This document shows positions 24,458 to 33,723 of a stretch of 64,000 nucleotides of DNA, piece by piece. Both the position numbers and the translations under genes were made by a program. The notes under the pieces were generated by a model. It worked only from the letters and a program-made list of their open reading frames with translations. It made no database searches and was not told the DNA's origin. Where the stretch lies: the NCBI RefSeq assembly GCF_003609835.1, contig NZ_AP017898.1, forward strand, positions 372,001 to 436,000. Reading direction: 5' to 3'. The DNA comes from Sphingopyxis sp. FD7 (GTDB lineage Bacteria > Pseudomonadota > Alphaproteobacteria > Sphingomonadales > Sphingomonadaceae). Positions within the stretch are counted from its first letter, which is position 1. Every line of letters starts with the position of its first letter.

Positions 24458-25603
24458 CTACTCGCAACAGTCGGTTCTGGCGGTAATCCCGCAGCGGTCC
24501 GGTTTGCTCCAGCCCCGCCGAATTGTACTCGGATCTTCATGATGCAGCGGGATCGGTCCGGGGATCGGTAGTGACGAGCCCGAAAAACGTGGCGCCGGCA
24601 TTGCCTGAAGGATATTGTCGATCTCCCGATAGACGCCTCGCGCTGCCATATGAGGATGGCGCGCCGCTTCGTCCGGATCAAGCACGGGGGCAAAGCAGGC
24701 ATCGCTGCCTTCCAGCAGTGCGCGCCATTCTTCCCGTGTCCGCATGGCGAATATCTCGCTAAAACGCTGCTTGAGCTCGGGCCAGGCATCACGATCATAG
24801 CCGTCGTCAAAACTGCTATCGCCGGCCAACCCCAGCTTTTTGCAAAGCAGCGCATAGAACTTGGGCTCGAGTGATCCGACTGAGATGAAATTCCCGTCGG
24901 CGCACCGATAGGTCGAGTACCAGTGAGGGCCGTCAAGGATGCTGCAGCCGCGTATGCTGGCAACCTGGCCGGCGGCCTTCAGGCTCAGGAGCAAGTTCAT
25001 CATGTGAGCGCTCCCATCGACGATCGCGGCGTCAACCACTTGCCCATTCCCGGTATCCCGGGCGTGCATTGCCGCTGCGAGGACGCCGATGGCCAAATAA
25101 AGCGCTCCACCCCCAATATCGCCTACCAGGCTTGGCGGCGCCATTGGCGGTTCACCAGGATGCCCAGCATACCAAAGGGCTCCTGACAGCGCGATATAGT
25201 TGATGTCATGGCCGGCCGCTTGGGCGAGAGGTCCCTGCTGCCCCCAACCCGTCATGCGACCGAATACAAGGCGGGGGTTACGCGCTAGGCAAACCTCGGG
25301 ACCAAGGCCGAGCCTCTCCATCACCCCAGGCCGCATGCCTTCGATCAGTACATCGCCCCTTTGGACGAGATCCAGGACATGCGCGACGCCTTCGGGGGAC
25401 TTCAGATCCAAGGCAATTACACGTTTCCCGCGGTTCACAATGGCGCCGCTGCCAAGATCGATATTTTCGGAGTTAGGGCTTACGCGTTCAATGACGACGA
25501 CATCGGCGCCAAGGTCGGCCAACAGCATTCCGCAAAACGGCGCCGGGCCGATGCCCGCAATTTCGAGTATTTTGAGGCCTGCAAGCGGACCAGTTTTCGT
25601 CAT
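24458..25603 (-). CDS. CaiB/BaiF family CoA transferase or alpha-methylacyl-CoA racemase-like protein
   Basis: The 381-residue protein has the family-III CoA transferase start (LAGLKILEIAGIGPAPFCGMLLADLGADVV), the racemase-type His in GHDINYIALSG (His132) and Asp in GDIGGGALYLA (Asp162), then GNGQVVDAAIVDGSAHM. The GHDIN/GDIGGG pair is characteristic of 2-methylacyl-CoA racemases rather than CoA transferases. It likely epimerises a 2-methylacyl-CoA or transfers CoA in acid or steroid degradation. A divergent LysR regulator lies 167 bp away. Confidence 0.8.
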   Translation of the reverse strand: MTKTGPLAGLKILEIAGIGPAPFCGMLLADLGADVVVIERVSPNSENIDLGSGAIVNRGKRVIALDLKSPEGVAHVLDLVQRGDVLIEGMRPGVMERLGLGPEVCLARNPRLVFGRMTGWGQQGPLAQAAGHDINYIALSGALWYAGHPGEPPMAPPSLVGDIGGGALYLAIGVLAAAMHARDTGNGQVVDAAIVDGSAHMMNLLLSLKAAGQVASIRGCSILDGPHWYSTYRCADGNFISVGSLEPKFYALLCKKLGLAGDSSFDDGYDRDAWPELKQRFSEIFAMRTREEWRALLEGSDACFAPVLDPDEAARHPHMAARGVYREIDNILQAMPAPRFSGSSLPIPGPIPLHHEDPSTIRRGWSKPDRCGITARTDCCE

Positions 25604-25770
25604 TCAGGCATACCTGCGTCTGAGACCTTGGCGCTTTGATCCAGGCCGTTTCGCCGCTCCAGATTTCGAGACGGGTTGCAGTCGTGCTGGGCGGCAGTGT
25701 CGAAAGTAAGATTGGCAAAATGACCTTGATTCGCCTAATTCATTCTCTGGAGCAATTATTCCTGTGGGGC

Positions 25771-26685
25771 ATGTCCATGCTCGATTCTCGCCTCAAGCAT
25801 GCCGTCGCGGTTGGTCAGCTTCGTTCCTTCTCCAGGGCAGCGGATGCGGTTGGTGTCACGCAGTCGGCGGTGACCAAGAGTGTCGCTGAACTCGAACGGT
25901 ATCTTGGCTATTCCCTTTTCCATCGGACCTCACGGGGCGCGATGCCGACAGAGGAGGGACGCGAATTTATCGATCGCGCAGCGCGCTTGCTTGCCGACGC
26001 AGCTGAACTACTCGGAGATACAGCCCGCCGCGCCGACGCCTATGCGGGCCCGCTTCGAATCGGACTGTTCCCAGGGTCAATCGACTGGTTGCTCACCCAA
26101 CCTCTGGTTTCTTTGCTGCGGCGCCATCCGGCAGTGCGCGTCGAAGTCGTTTCGGGCAACAGCGAAAGGGGCGTGCGACTCCTGTCGCGCGGCGATATCG
26201 ATGTCGCCTTTGGACTTGAAGCGGCCTTTGCACGCTGGCCGGAATTCAAGTGCGAGCGGGTCGCCTCGATCGAAATACTGCCTTTTGTGCGGAACAATCA
26301 TCCCATTCTGGGGATAAACCCGACCAGCAAGGAGCCGCTGGTCCAGTTCGAATTCGTAGTGCCCTCATCTTCCGAACCCTACACATCGATCATTCAGCAG
26401 ATGTACGAAAAAAGCGGTAAGCGTCCCGCTGACTGGATCCACATGACAGACTATTTTCAATTGGTTCGACGGATCGTTGCCACATCCGATGCTATCGGGA
26501 TGGTTGCAAAACAGTTCACCGAGAACTCATGGTTTCGCGCCAATTTCGTGGCCTTGGAGGGAATCGGTTTATTCGATCCATTGACGCTTTGTTATGCTGT
26601 GCGTAGCCGCTGGCAGGTAAAACCGGCTGGCCGTGCGCTCGTCAGCCTTGTTCGTCAGGCATGGCGCACCGCACCATCGGATTAA
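25771..26685 (+). CDS. LysR-family transcriptional regulator
   Basis: The 304-residue protein has the N-terminal wHTH of LysR regulators (LKHAVAVGQLRSFSRAADAVGVTQSAVTKSVAELERYLG...LFHRTSRG) and a periplasmic-binding-like effector domain. It is divergent from the CoA transferase/racemase gene, the normal arrangement for a LysR regulator and its target. I chose the ATG at 25771 (MSMLDSRLK); sequence further upstream is in the divergent promoter region. The effector is unknown, perhaps an acyl-CoA or its acid. Confidence 0.85.
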   Translation: MSMLDSRLKHAVAVGQLRSFSRAADAVGVTQSAVTKSVAELERYLGYSLFHRTSRGAMPTEEGREFIDRAARLLADAAELLGDTARRADAYAGPLRIGLFPGSIDWLLTQPLVSLLRRHPAVRVEVVSGNSERGVRLLSRGDIDVAFGLEAAFARWPEFKCERVASIEILPFVRNNHPILGINPTSKEPLVQFEFVVPSSSEPYTSIIQQMYEKSGKRPADWIHMTDYFQLVRRIVATSDAIGMVAKQFTENSWFRANFVALEGIGLFDPLTLCYAVRSRWQVKPAGRALVSLVRQAWRTAPSD

Positions 26686-26736
26686 CGGCAAGGGGGCGGG
26701 GTGCGATCGGAAATCCGCTGCATCCGTCGCGATCAG

Positions 26737-26790
26737 CTAGAGCATTTCGCGCAGAAGTGGGAACCGGCTTTCCGGCAGGAAATGCTCTAG
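26737..26790. repeat. 54-bp palindromic intergenic repeat
   Basis: CTAGAGCATTTC (26737-26748) and its exact reverse complement GAAATGCTCTAG (26779-26790) flank a 30-bp loop. The motif GAGCATTT...GTGGGAACCGG resembles short palindromic repeats scattered in alphaproteobacterial genomes. It lies between a LysR gene and a TonB receptor fragment and may also end transcription. Confidence 0.6.
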
Positions 26791-26849
26791 CAAATTGATC
26801 TTGGGCATTTTCCGAGTTGGCGGGTGATTCCACTCGCCTCGAAAATGGC

Positions 26850-27800
26850 CTAGAAGCTAATCGCCACTTCTCCGCCGATGACGCGCCCCCTGTTTAGCGG
26901 TGAAAGGCTTGCACCCGTGCCCCCGAAGGCCGCCGGCAAAGGTGTATCGCCGCCAATCGTCACCTCATTCAGGAGGTTTCGGCCATAGATGGAGAAGCGC
27001 CAGTGCTTGTTGTCGGTCGCCAATGTGAGGCTCGCATCGAGCATATCGGCGCCCTGAAGGAAGCCGACGTTGTTGTCGGTGAATGCCGCCTTGTCGCGAT
27101 GCGTGAAGCTGACACGCGCCGTTGCTGTCCCCAATTCGCCAAGCTGCTGATCATAAGTCAGCCCCACGCCATAGGTCCATGGCGACAGCCTTGGCAATTT
27201 GAGCGCACGATCCACATCGTTGATGACGCCATCACCGCTGAGGTCGAACTGGACGTTGCGATACTGGCCATTCACGTAGCCGAGCTGACCCGAAATCACG
27301 AGGTTGGACAAAAGAAAAAACTGCCCCTCGGCCTCGACGCCTTTGATTGTGGCGTCGGCGGTGTTCCGTATGACCTGGCTGACGCCAAGCGGTCCGGGCA
27401 GGTTGATCTCGCGCTGCAGGTCCTTCATGCGATTGTAGAAGGCCGCCAGGTTGATCCGGTGGCGCCCGAATTGCTTCTTGGCGCCGAGTTCGAAACTGTC
27501 CTGGGTCTCTTGATTGAATGGCCCCGGCGGCACAGCGGGATCGGTGTTGCGCAAATTATATCCGCCGCTGCGGAACCCGCGCGTGTAAAGGCCATAAATC
27601 TGCGTGTCGTCATCCGGCTTCCACTGAAGGCCGATTTTCGGCGTAAACCCTCGCCATTTTGCCGCGTCGGCGAAATTGGTTGCACAGATCAGCGTGTCTA
27701 GATTGCAACCATTTGCGCGCAAGGCCGAGACCCGAACGGCTTTGCGTTCCCAGCTATACCGCGCGCCGAGATTCAAGGTCAGCGTATCGGTGAAATGATC
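26850..27800 (-). pseudogene. TonB-dependent receptor, 3' part (beta-barrel) of a broken gene
   Basis: The frame encodes a TonB-dependent receptor barrel: TLTLNLGARYSWERKAVR, GFTPKIGLQWKPDDDTQIYGLYTRGFRSGGYN, and a final NRGRVIGGEVAISF ending with the outer-membrane Phe. It has no start of its own and enters directly from the IS3-family element. Its N-terminal half is at 29062-29865. The two parts add up to about 585 residues, fewer than the 700-800 usual for such receptors, so part of the middle seems lost. The gene is inactive. Confidence 0.85.
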
Positions 27801-27858
27801 TGCCCCCTTCTGAGTGGTCCAAAATTGATGATATTTTGGATGACGAAGGAGAATATGA

Positions 27859-28137
27859 ATGCCGGCCAAGAAGCATCGCCCGGAAGAGATTATCGGCAAG
27901 CTGCGTGAAGCGGAGGTCGTGTTGGCGCAGGGGGCGACGACGGCTGAAGCGTGTCGCCGGATCGGCGTTACGGAACAGACCTATTATCGGTGGCGTAAGG
28001 AATATGGCGGTCTGAAGACCGACCAGGCGCGGCGGATGAAGGACTTGGAGAAAGAGAATGCGCGGCTTCGGCGTGCGATATCGGACCTGACGCTGGACAA
28101 GCTGATATTGCAGGAGGCTGCCCGGGGAAACTTCTGA
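27859..28137 (+). CDS. IS3-family transposase OrfA
   Basis: A 92-residue protein with an N-terminal HTH (EEIIGKLREAEVVLAQGATTAEACRRIGVTEQTYYRW) and a leucine-zipper-like C-terminus (LKTDQARRMKDLEKENARLRRAISDL), as in IS3 OrfA. It ends at TGA 28135-28137. A slippery heptamer GGGAAAC (28125-28131) in the X XXY YYZ register just before the stop would allow -1 frameshifting into orfB. Confidence 0.9.
   Translation: MPAKKHRPEEIIGKLREAEVVLAQGATTAEACRRIGVTEQTYYRWRKEYGGLKTDQARRMKDLEKENARLRRAISDLTLDKLILQEAARGNF
28125..28131 (+). promoter_or_regulatory. -1 ribosomal frameshift site GGGAAAC
   Basis: In the orfA frame the codons read CGG GGA AAC, so the heptamer G GGA AAC fits X XXY YYZ. Slipping back one base enters the orfB frame, which is open through this region, giving the OrfAB transposase. 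Confidence 0.65.
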
Positions 28138-28175
28138 GCCCCGCGCGCCGAAGGCGCTGTATCGATCACATCAGA

Positions 28176-29030
28176 ATGATGATGCCGGTGTCTGAGCGGC
28201 GGCTGTGCCGTGTGCTCGGGCAACATCGATCGACACAGCGCAAGGCGCCCCGCGGGGCGAACGACGAAGCAGCTCTGACCGAGGACATCATTGCGCTGGC
28301 CCGGCAATATGGTCGTTATGGCTATCGCCGGGTGACGGCGTTGCTGCGCGATGCGGGGTGGCATGTGAACCGCAAGCGGGTCGAGCGCATCTGGCGGCGC
28401 GAGGGGCTGAAGGTACCGCAAAGGCAGCCGAAGCGCGGGCGGCTCTGGCTGAACGACGGATCGTGCATCCGGCTTCGGCCCGAGTATCCCGGCCATGTCT
28501 GGTCCTACGACTTCGTCGAAGGGCGGACCCACGATGGTCGCAAATACCGGATCCTTTCGATCATCGACGAGGCGAGCCGGGAGTGCCTGGCGTTGCCGGT
28601 GGCACGCAAGCTCAGGAGCGATGACGTTCTGGCGGCGCTCGCCGAGCTGTTCGTCACGCGTGGGCCACCAGCGCACATACGGTCCGACAATGGCCCGGAG
28701 TTTATCGCGACGGCGGTGCAGCAATGGCTCGCCCAGATCGGCGTGAAGACGCTGTATATCACGCCCGGATCACCATGGGAGAATGGCTATTGCGAGAGCT
28801 TCAACGGATCGCTGCGTGATGAACTGCTCAACGGCGAAATCTTCTACTCGCTCGCCGAGGCCCGGATCCTGATCGAGGCCTGGCGGCGACATTACAACAC
28901 CGTCCGGCCGCACAGCTCGCTGGGATACCGACCACCCGCGCCGGAGGCCGTTCCATCGCCAGTGTCGCCCTCCGGTTCCGCTTCGCTCCACCTACGGCCG
29001 ACACTGGCGATGGAGGCGTCAATGCACTAA
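28176..29030 (+). CDS. IS3-family transposase OrfB (DDE integrase domain)
   Basis: The 284-residue protein has a HTH_21 region (LARQYGRYGYRRVTALLRDAGWHVN) and an rve-type integrase core: DFVEG first Asp, SDNGPEF second Asp, and the ENGYCESFNGSLRDELLNGE Glu region with SLGYRPPAPE at the end. This is the DDE catalytic set of IS3 transposases. The orfB frame is open upstream (through KLLSPARRRRCIDHIRMM) to the frameshift site, so the main product is probably the OrfAB fusion. The ATG at 28176 is likely secondary. Confidence 0.9.
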   Translation: MMMPVSERRLCRVLGQHRSTQRKAPRGANDEAALTEDIIALARQYGRYGYRRVTALLRDAGWHVNRKRVERIWRREGLKVPQRQPKRGRLWLNDGSCIRLRPEYPGHVWSYDFVEGRTHDGRKYRILSIIDEASRECLALPVARKLRSDDVLAALAELFVTRGPPAHIRSDNGPEFIATAVQQWLAQIGVKTLYITPGSPWENGYCESFNGSLRDELLNGEIFYSLAEARILIEAWRRHYNTVRPHSSLGYRPPAPEAVPSPVSPSGSASLHLRPTLAMEASMH

Positions 29031-29061
29031 CATATAGCCCGGACCACTCGGTGGGGGCCGG

Positions 29062-29865
29062 TCAATAGTCGGCGATCAGAGTGATGGTGAGATCGTCGGC
29101 GGGTAAAAGCTTCAGCGTACCACGGATCGAACGGGCATTGGTGTCGTCGATCCTAGTGCCGGTCGTGATGTTTCGGCCATAGCCGTTGCGGTCGTCCGTC
29201 GAGAAAGCGATCCGCGCGAGCACTTTATCAGAGACAATCGGGCCGCTGACGGCGCCGTCGAACGCCAAACGACCATAGTTGCCGACCGTGACATCGCCAT
29301 AACCCGAAAACGTGTCGGTGGGCTGGCGCGTTATGAGGTTGATTGAGCCGCCGGTCGCGTTGCGGCCATAGAGCGTGCCCTGTGGCCCGCGCAGAACTTC
29401 CACGCGATCGACGTCGTAGAATGCGCTGAGCGCTGCGGCGCCGCGCGAAATGAACGCGCTGTTGAGGTGGAAAGCGATACTTCCCTCGGCGCCGGTGCTG
29501 AGGTTGTCGAGGCCGATGCCGCGCAGCGAGATTCTCGCGACGCCGAGCTGCTGGCCGAGGTTGAGATTGGGGACGGCGGCCTGCAGACCCTCGATGCTGT
29601 TGATGCCCGCCTTCGCGAGGTCATTGCCGGATAGGGCCGTCACCGCGAGAGGAATTTTCTGCACCGACTCGCTGCGCTTCTGCGCAGTCACGATGATGTC
29701 CTGAAGACCGGCGCCCTGATCCTGTGCGGCGGGCGTCGATACGGCCTCCGGCTGCGGAGTGCTCGCAGCCGATGAAGCCGGCTCAGTCTGTGCGTAAGCG
29801 CTTGTGCCAACGACCGCAGGCAAAAGAAGTCCGATCCGCGCGGCGCGCGGCCAAAGCTTATCCAT
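29062..29865 (-). pseudogene. TonB-dependent receptor, 5' part (signal peptide and plug) of a broken gene
   Basis: The frame starts MDKLWPRAARIGLLL with a signal peptide ending in AYAQ, then a TonB box-like DIIVTAQKRSESVQ and the plug domain (LQAAVPNLNLGQQLG, VEVLRGPQGTLYGRNATGGSINLITR). It ends at LTITLIADY where the IS3 end supplies the stop. The ribosome site GGAGGGG precedes ATG 29865. Together with 26850-27800 this is one disrupted receptor. It lies 65 bp downstream of an amidohydrolase gene on the same strand, so the two were probably a transport-degradation pair. Confidence 0.85.
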
Positions 29866-29929
29866 TTCGTAATCCCCTCCTCGTTGGACGCCGACGCGGT
29901 TCATGCGGCGCCTTTGGTTTCCTACCCCG

Positions 29930-31348
29930 CTATGCGGCCAGGTTCTGGCGCGCGGTCTCCTCCATCTCTGCCATTGCCGTGGTGTTGGGCGGCGGAACGA
30001 GCGGACCGCGACGCAGGGCCTGCTCCATGATCCGCTCGCGCGAGCCCTCCGCCATGCGGAGCAACTGCTTGAAGTCGACGCCAGTCAAGCGACCGTGGCG
30101 CTTCACGACCTCGCCGCGCAGGACCACCGTATCGATGTTGGAAACGTTAGCCTGCAGCACGACCGCGCCCACCATGTCGTTCAGCGGCATGAGGTTGAAG
30201 TCGTTGGGCGCGATGAGAACGATATCGCCATCCTTGCCCGGCGTGAGCGATCCCGTGCGATGATCAAGACCCATCGCTTCCGCGCCGTTGATCGTCATCC
30301 ACGCGATCGCGTCACGTACCTTGAATGGGATATCCTCAGGCATCCGACCTTGCGCATTGACCGGATCGTTGGCCAGGACGCGCGCGTCTTGAAGACCGAG
30401 GCGTGCCTGCGTGAGTAGGTCGCCACCGTTGCAGGAGATAACGTCGGCCCCAAGTGTAGGCTTGATGCCGACATCGTGGGCGCGGCCGATCAAGGGGTGG
30501 CCCATGCCCATCTGCAGTTCCGTATCGGGCGTGCATGAAACCTTGGCGCCATTATCGGCGAGCAGGCGAAGTTCGTTGTCTGTCACGGAATTGCAATGCA
30601 CATGGACCTGGTCGGGTCCAAGGAGTCCGGCCGCCGCGAGTTCCTCTATACCGCTGCAAAAAGCGGAGCCCCAGAAACAGTTCGTGTGAATTGTTTGCTG
30701 CACGCCAAGTCGGCGGCCTGTCATGATCTCCTTACGCGTCGAATCGAACGGATACATCCCGACCTCGGTGATCGCGACCGCCATGCCCAGCCGCTGATCG
30801 TCCGACGAAAAATGCTGCGTCCTTATCCGTTCCGCATCGGCGATGCGTTGGTCGACGCTCGTAAAATAAGGCCGGTCGACCGGTGCTGGATAGAAGCCGT
30901 AGGCATAGAGGCCAGCAATCCGGGCGTCCCGCAGGCCGCGGATGGCCTCATCGGCATGTTCCGGACTGTGCGACGTATGTGAGAAGTCATAGAGCGTCGT
31001 GATCCCGGCGTTCAGAGCTTCTAGGGCGCCGATATAATTGCCCACATAGACATCTTCTGGCGTATAGACGGGCGAGATGTTGAAGCGGATGCAGCGCATA
31101 TACTGCATGAGGCTCATGTCGGCGCAAATCGCGCGTAGCTGAGTCTGCCAAGTATGCCGATGCGTATCGACCATGCCTGGCATTACAATCGTGCCGGTCG
31201 CGTCGATCTCCTCTGCCTCATCATGGTGAAGGTTTTGACCGATCTCAGCGATGCGTCCGTTCACGATCAAAACATCCCCACTGGGCACGTCGCCGATCGC
31301 AGGATCGCCGGTGATGACATAGCCGTTACGGATCAGGATCGGTCTCAC
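29930..31348 (-). CDS. Amidohydrolase superfamily enzyme (deaminase/chlorohydrolase type)
   Basis: The 472-residue protein has metal ligands of the TrzA/AtzA/guanine-deaminase-like branch: DTHRHTWQTQLRA (HxH motif), TIHTNCF, VHVHCNSVTD and the Asp in LGADVISCNGGDLL. The C-terminal TPGKDGDIVLIAPN returns to the small beta-sandwich. These enzymes hydrolyse C-N or C-Cl bonds on heterocyclic rings; the substrate cannot be predicted. A divergent TetR gene and a candidate operator lie upstream, suggesting substrate-induced control. Confidence 0.8.
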   Translation of the reverse strand: MRPILIRNGYVITGDPAIGDVPSGDVLIVNGRIAEIGQNLHHDEAEEIDATGTIVMPGMVDTHRHTWQTQLRAICADMSLMQYMRCIRFNISPVYTPEDVYVGNYIGALEALNAGITTLYDFSHTSHSPEHADEAIRGLRDARIAGLYAYGFYPAPVDRPYFTSVDQRIADAERIRTQHFSSDDQRLGMAVAITEVGMYPFDSTRKEIMTGRRLGVQQTIHTNCFWGSAFCSGIEELAAAGLLGPDQVHVHCNSVTDNELRLLADNGAKVSCTPDTELQMGMGHPLIGRAHDVGIKPTLGADVISCNGGDLLTQARLGLQDARVLANDPVNAQGRMPEDIPFKVRDAIAWMTINGAEAMGLDHRTGSLTPGKDGDIVLIAPNDFNLMPLNDMVGAVVLQANVSNIDTVVLRGEVVKRHGRLTGVDFKQLLRMAEGSRERIMEQALRRGPLVPPPNTTAMAEMEETARQNLAA

Positions 31349-31411
31349 AGTTTCGTTCCCCTACCATCTATTTTTGTGACGGAAGCCAGCGTAGGCTGCG
31401 CGTCCTTGATC

Positions 31412-31433
31412 GAGTGATACGAACGTTCCACTC
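31412..31433. promoter_or_regulatory. Candidate TetR operator between amidohydrolase and TetR genes
   Basis: A 22-bp imperfect dyad begins GAGTGATACGA and ends ACGTTCCACTC; eight of eleven positions match between half-sites, and it is centred on GAACGTTC. It lies in the only gap between the two divergent genes, as expected for a TetR-type operator. Confidence 0.45.
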
Positions 31434-31470
31434 ACATGTCAATTCGGGGCGCTTTTGGGGGAGAAGATGA

Positions 31471-32178
31471 TTGAAATTACCAGATATTAAGCCAAAAAAG
31501 GCAATCTCCAAGCCGCAAACGGAACGACCGGATCTGCGCGAGCAGATCCTGGACGCCGCCGAGTCGCTGTTCGCGGACCGGGGCTATTTCGGCGTTTCGG
31601 TGCGAGAAATAACGGATGCAGCGTCCACACGGCTCGCCGCTGTGAATTATCATTTTGGAACCAAGGAAGCGCTGTTCACGGAAGTCATAGAACGCCGCAG
31701 CGCGTGGTTGAACGAAGAGCGGCTGCGAAGGCTTGCGGAGCTGGACCTCGATCCAGATCGCCCGGAAGCATCGGCTCGACTTCTCATCCGCGCATTTTAC
31801 GGCCCCCTCTTGAGCCGTTTTGAATCCGGTGAGCCGGGGTGGATGAATTATTGTCGCCTCATCTCACAGATAGCAGGCGTGCAACTCTGGATGGACGAAA
31901 TAGTTGCACCGCTATTTGATGAAATATCTCGCCGATATGTCGAGGCGATGATATCTATCAAACCAAAGTCATCGCGCGATGATGCCTTGCAGGCCTATCA
32001 GTTTATTCTGAGCTGTACGCTGTACACATTCGCCGACAATCGCCGGATCGATCACATGTCGGGTGGGCGACTTTCTTCACGGAACATCTCGGTGACCCTG
32101 AAGGCCATGGAGGACTTTTGCGTGGGGGGATTGTTATCGTGTCTTAGGGTACAGGGCATTGGCAAGCTCGATGGTTGA
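31471..32178 (+). CDS. TetR-family transcriptional regulator
   Basis: A 235-residue protein with a TetR HTH (residues about 20-65: LREQILDAAESLFADRGYFGVSVREITDAAST, LAAVNYHFGTKEALF), followed by a ligand-binding helical domain. It is divergent from the amidohydrolase gene, so it probably represses that gene and the associated TonB receptor. I used the TTG at 31471 with GGGGGAGAAGATGA upstream; no ATG lies in frame before the HTH. The effector is unknown. Confidence 0.8.
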   Translation: MKLPDIKPKKAISKPQTERPDLREQILDAAESLFADRGYFGVSVREITDAASTRLAAVNYHFGTKEALFTEVIERRSAWLNEERLRRLAELDLDPDRPEASARLLIRAFYGPLLSRFESGEPGWMNYCRLISQIAGVQLWMDEIVAPLFDEISRRYVEAMISIKPKSSRDDALQAYQFILSCTLYTFADNRRIDHMSGGRLSSRNISVTLKAMEDFCVGGLLSCLRVQGIGKLDG

Positions 32179-32397
32179 TGCCGCTCACCGTGATTGCCTG
32201 CTTGATTGAACGAATGTCCGCCATGAGGGCGCTCTTCCGACGTAGGTGAATTTGTGACGTAGGGCATGGTAGGATATGATACGATACTGCTTCTTATTGT
32301 TCAGTCCCACTATTCACGGATGCATCTAAGTAACTGACGTTTATAATAATTATGGTGGAAAGCCGCGCTCTTAATCAGCGGTTCCGAGCCGTGACGC

Positions 32398-33723
32398 TTA
32401 TCGCGAAGCCGCCCAACGAGGGCGCTGCCAATACGGCTGTCTCCGGTCGCTCGGCGGCAAGCGCTGGATGGGCGCAGAACAGCCCGTGAGCTGTGAGAAC
32501 TCGATAGGATCCTTCTCGACATCCGACACTGCGGTTGCCGCGTCGATCACGTCGGCCCAATCTTGCAGCATCCGCCTTCGCGGGGTGAGATAGAGCGCGC
32601 TGTTATAGGCGCCGCGCACTTCGTCCTCATCCTCGTGGGCGAGCGCCATCTCGATCCAGTCGGGCTTGTAGCGTTCGGCTTCGTTCGCCCAGGTCGAGCC
32701 GAGCCCCCGAAACCCATGCACCGTCTGCCGGCCAAGATAGCCCATGCGGTAGCAGGCATAGATCATGGTGTTCTCGGAAATAGGCTTTCCAGGCTTGGCT
32801 CCGGGAAAGAGGAACGCATCGTTCGTCGCCTGCAAGCGGCGCTGAACGATCATTGCGGCCTGGCGGGACAGCGGAACAAGATGCTCACGTTCCATCTTCA
32901 TGCGCTCCGGCGACAGACGCCATAGCGGGTTCGGTCCATAGAGATCCTCGAACTCGTCCCTGGCCGCGAAGCGGGTTTCGCTGGTTCGGACCCATGTGAG
33001 CAAGGTGAACAGCAGCGCGTCACGGGTGATCTCGCGGCGGCGCGGCGTGTCCTCGCCGTCATAGGCGAAGATCGCCCGCACCAGCTTCGGAAACTCCGCG
33101 AGCGGCACGCGCGCCATGTGCCTGACGGGCGGCTTGGGCTTGAGCGCATCGTTGAGGCCGAGCGTCGGATCGATGGTCGCCCAGCCGCTCGCGATCGCGA
33201 AGCGATAGATCTGGCTGACGTTCTGCTTGAGGCGACGGGCGATATCGAGGGCGCCGCGCGCTTCGACCGCGCGGATCATCTCGAGAATCTCGGGCGGGTC
33301 GATTTCCGTGATCGGACGCTTCCCGATGACCGGAAAGACGTCGCGCTCCATCCGGTTGATGACGCGCAGGGCATGGGCCGAGTCCAGCCCTTCAATACGA
33401 TTGGCGTGCCAGGCCCGCGCAATCTCTTCGAACAGCTTGAGCGCGGCCCTCTGCTTCTTCGCCCGCTTCCTGGCCTCGGCGGGGTCCTCACCCTGATCGA
33501 GCAGCCGCTTGGCTTCGGTCCGCTTCTCGCGGGCGATCGCCAGCGTGACGGTCGGATATTTGCCGAAGCTCAGCAGTTTTTCCTTGCCGTCGAAGCGGTA
33601 TTTCAGGCGCCAGAGCTTCGATCCGTTCGGCTGGACGAGCAGGTGCAGGCCTTCTCCATCGGACAGCTTGTAGGGGCGCTGCCGCTTGGTGGCGTATTTG
33701 ACCTCAAGTTCTTTCAAAGCCAT
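32398..33723 (-). CDS. int: P4-type tyrosine integrase of element A
   Basis: This 441-residue integrase has the N-terminal arm-binding domain (YKLSDGEGLHLLVQPNGSKLWRLKYRF), a core-binding domain, and catalytic residues Arg in WVRTSETRF, His-x-x-Arg in TVHGFRGLGS and Tyr in VRGAYNSALYL. It starts at ATG 33723, 190 bp from the tRNA-Met-derived attachment copy (33913), and reads away from it. This is the standard position for P4-type integrases at a tRNA target. It is distinct from the second integrase at 34119. Confidence 0.9.
   Translation of the reverse strand: MALKELEVKYATKRQRPYKLSDGEGLHLLVQPNGSKLWRLKYRFDGKEKLLSFGKYPTVTLAIAREKRTEAKRLLDQGEDPAEARKRAKKQRAALKLFEEIARAWHANRIEGLDSAHALRVINRMERDVFPVIGKRPITEIDPPEILEMIRAVEARGALDIARRLKQNVSQIYRFAIASGWATIDPTLGLNDALKPKPPVRHMARVPLAEFPKLVRAIFAYDGEDTPRRREITRDALLFTLLTWVRTSETRFAARDEFEDLYGPNPLWRLSPERMKMEREHLVPLSRQAAMIVQRRLQATNDAFLFPGAKPGKPISENTMIYACYRMGYLGRQTVHGFRGLGSTWANEAERYKPDWIEMALAHEDEDEVRGAYNSALYLTPRRRMLQDWADVIDAATAVSDVEKDPIEFSQLTGCSAPIQRLPPSDRRQPYWQRPRWAASR

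Larger units (their letters stand above)
27801..29064. mobile_element. IS3-family insertion sequence
   Basis: The element carries orfA and orfB in the -1 frameshift layout typical of IS3. Related ends are seen: TGCCCCCTTCTGAGTGGTCC at 27801-27820 and, reading inward from 29064, a TGACCGG...GAGTGGTCC end. They share GAGTGGTCC and a C-run but differ slightly in length, so the exact ends are approximate. It interrupts a TonB-dependent receptor gene. No short direct repeat flanks it (GATC on one side, ATAG on the other), which points to a deletion or rearrangement after insertion. Confidence 0.8.

Noticed and set aside
27801..29064. A 3-4-bp target duplication around the IS3 element
   Set aside because: Flanking bases (GATC and ATAG) do not match, so I did not report a duplication; this is discussed as evidence for a deletion.
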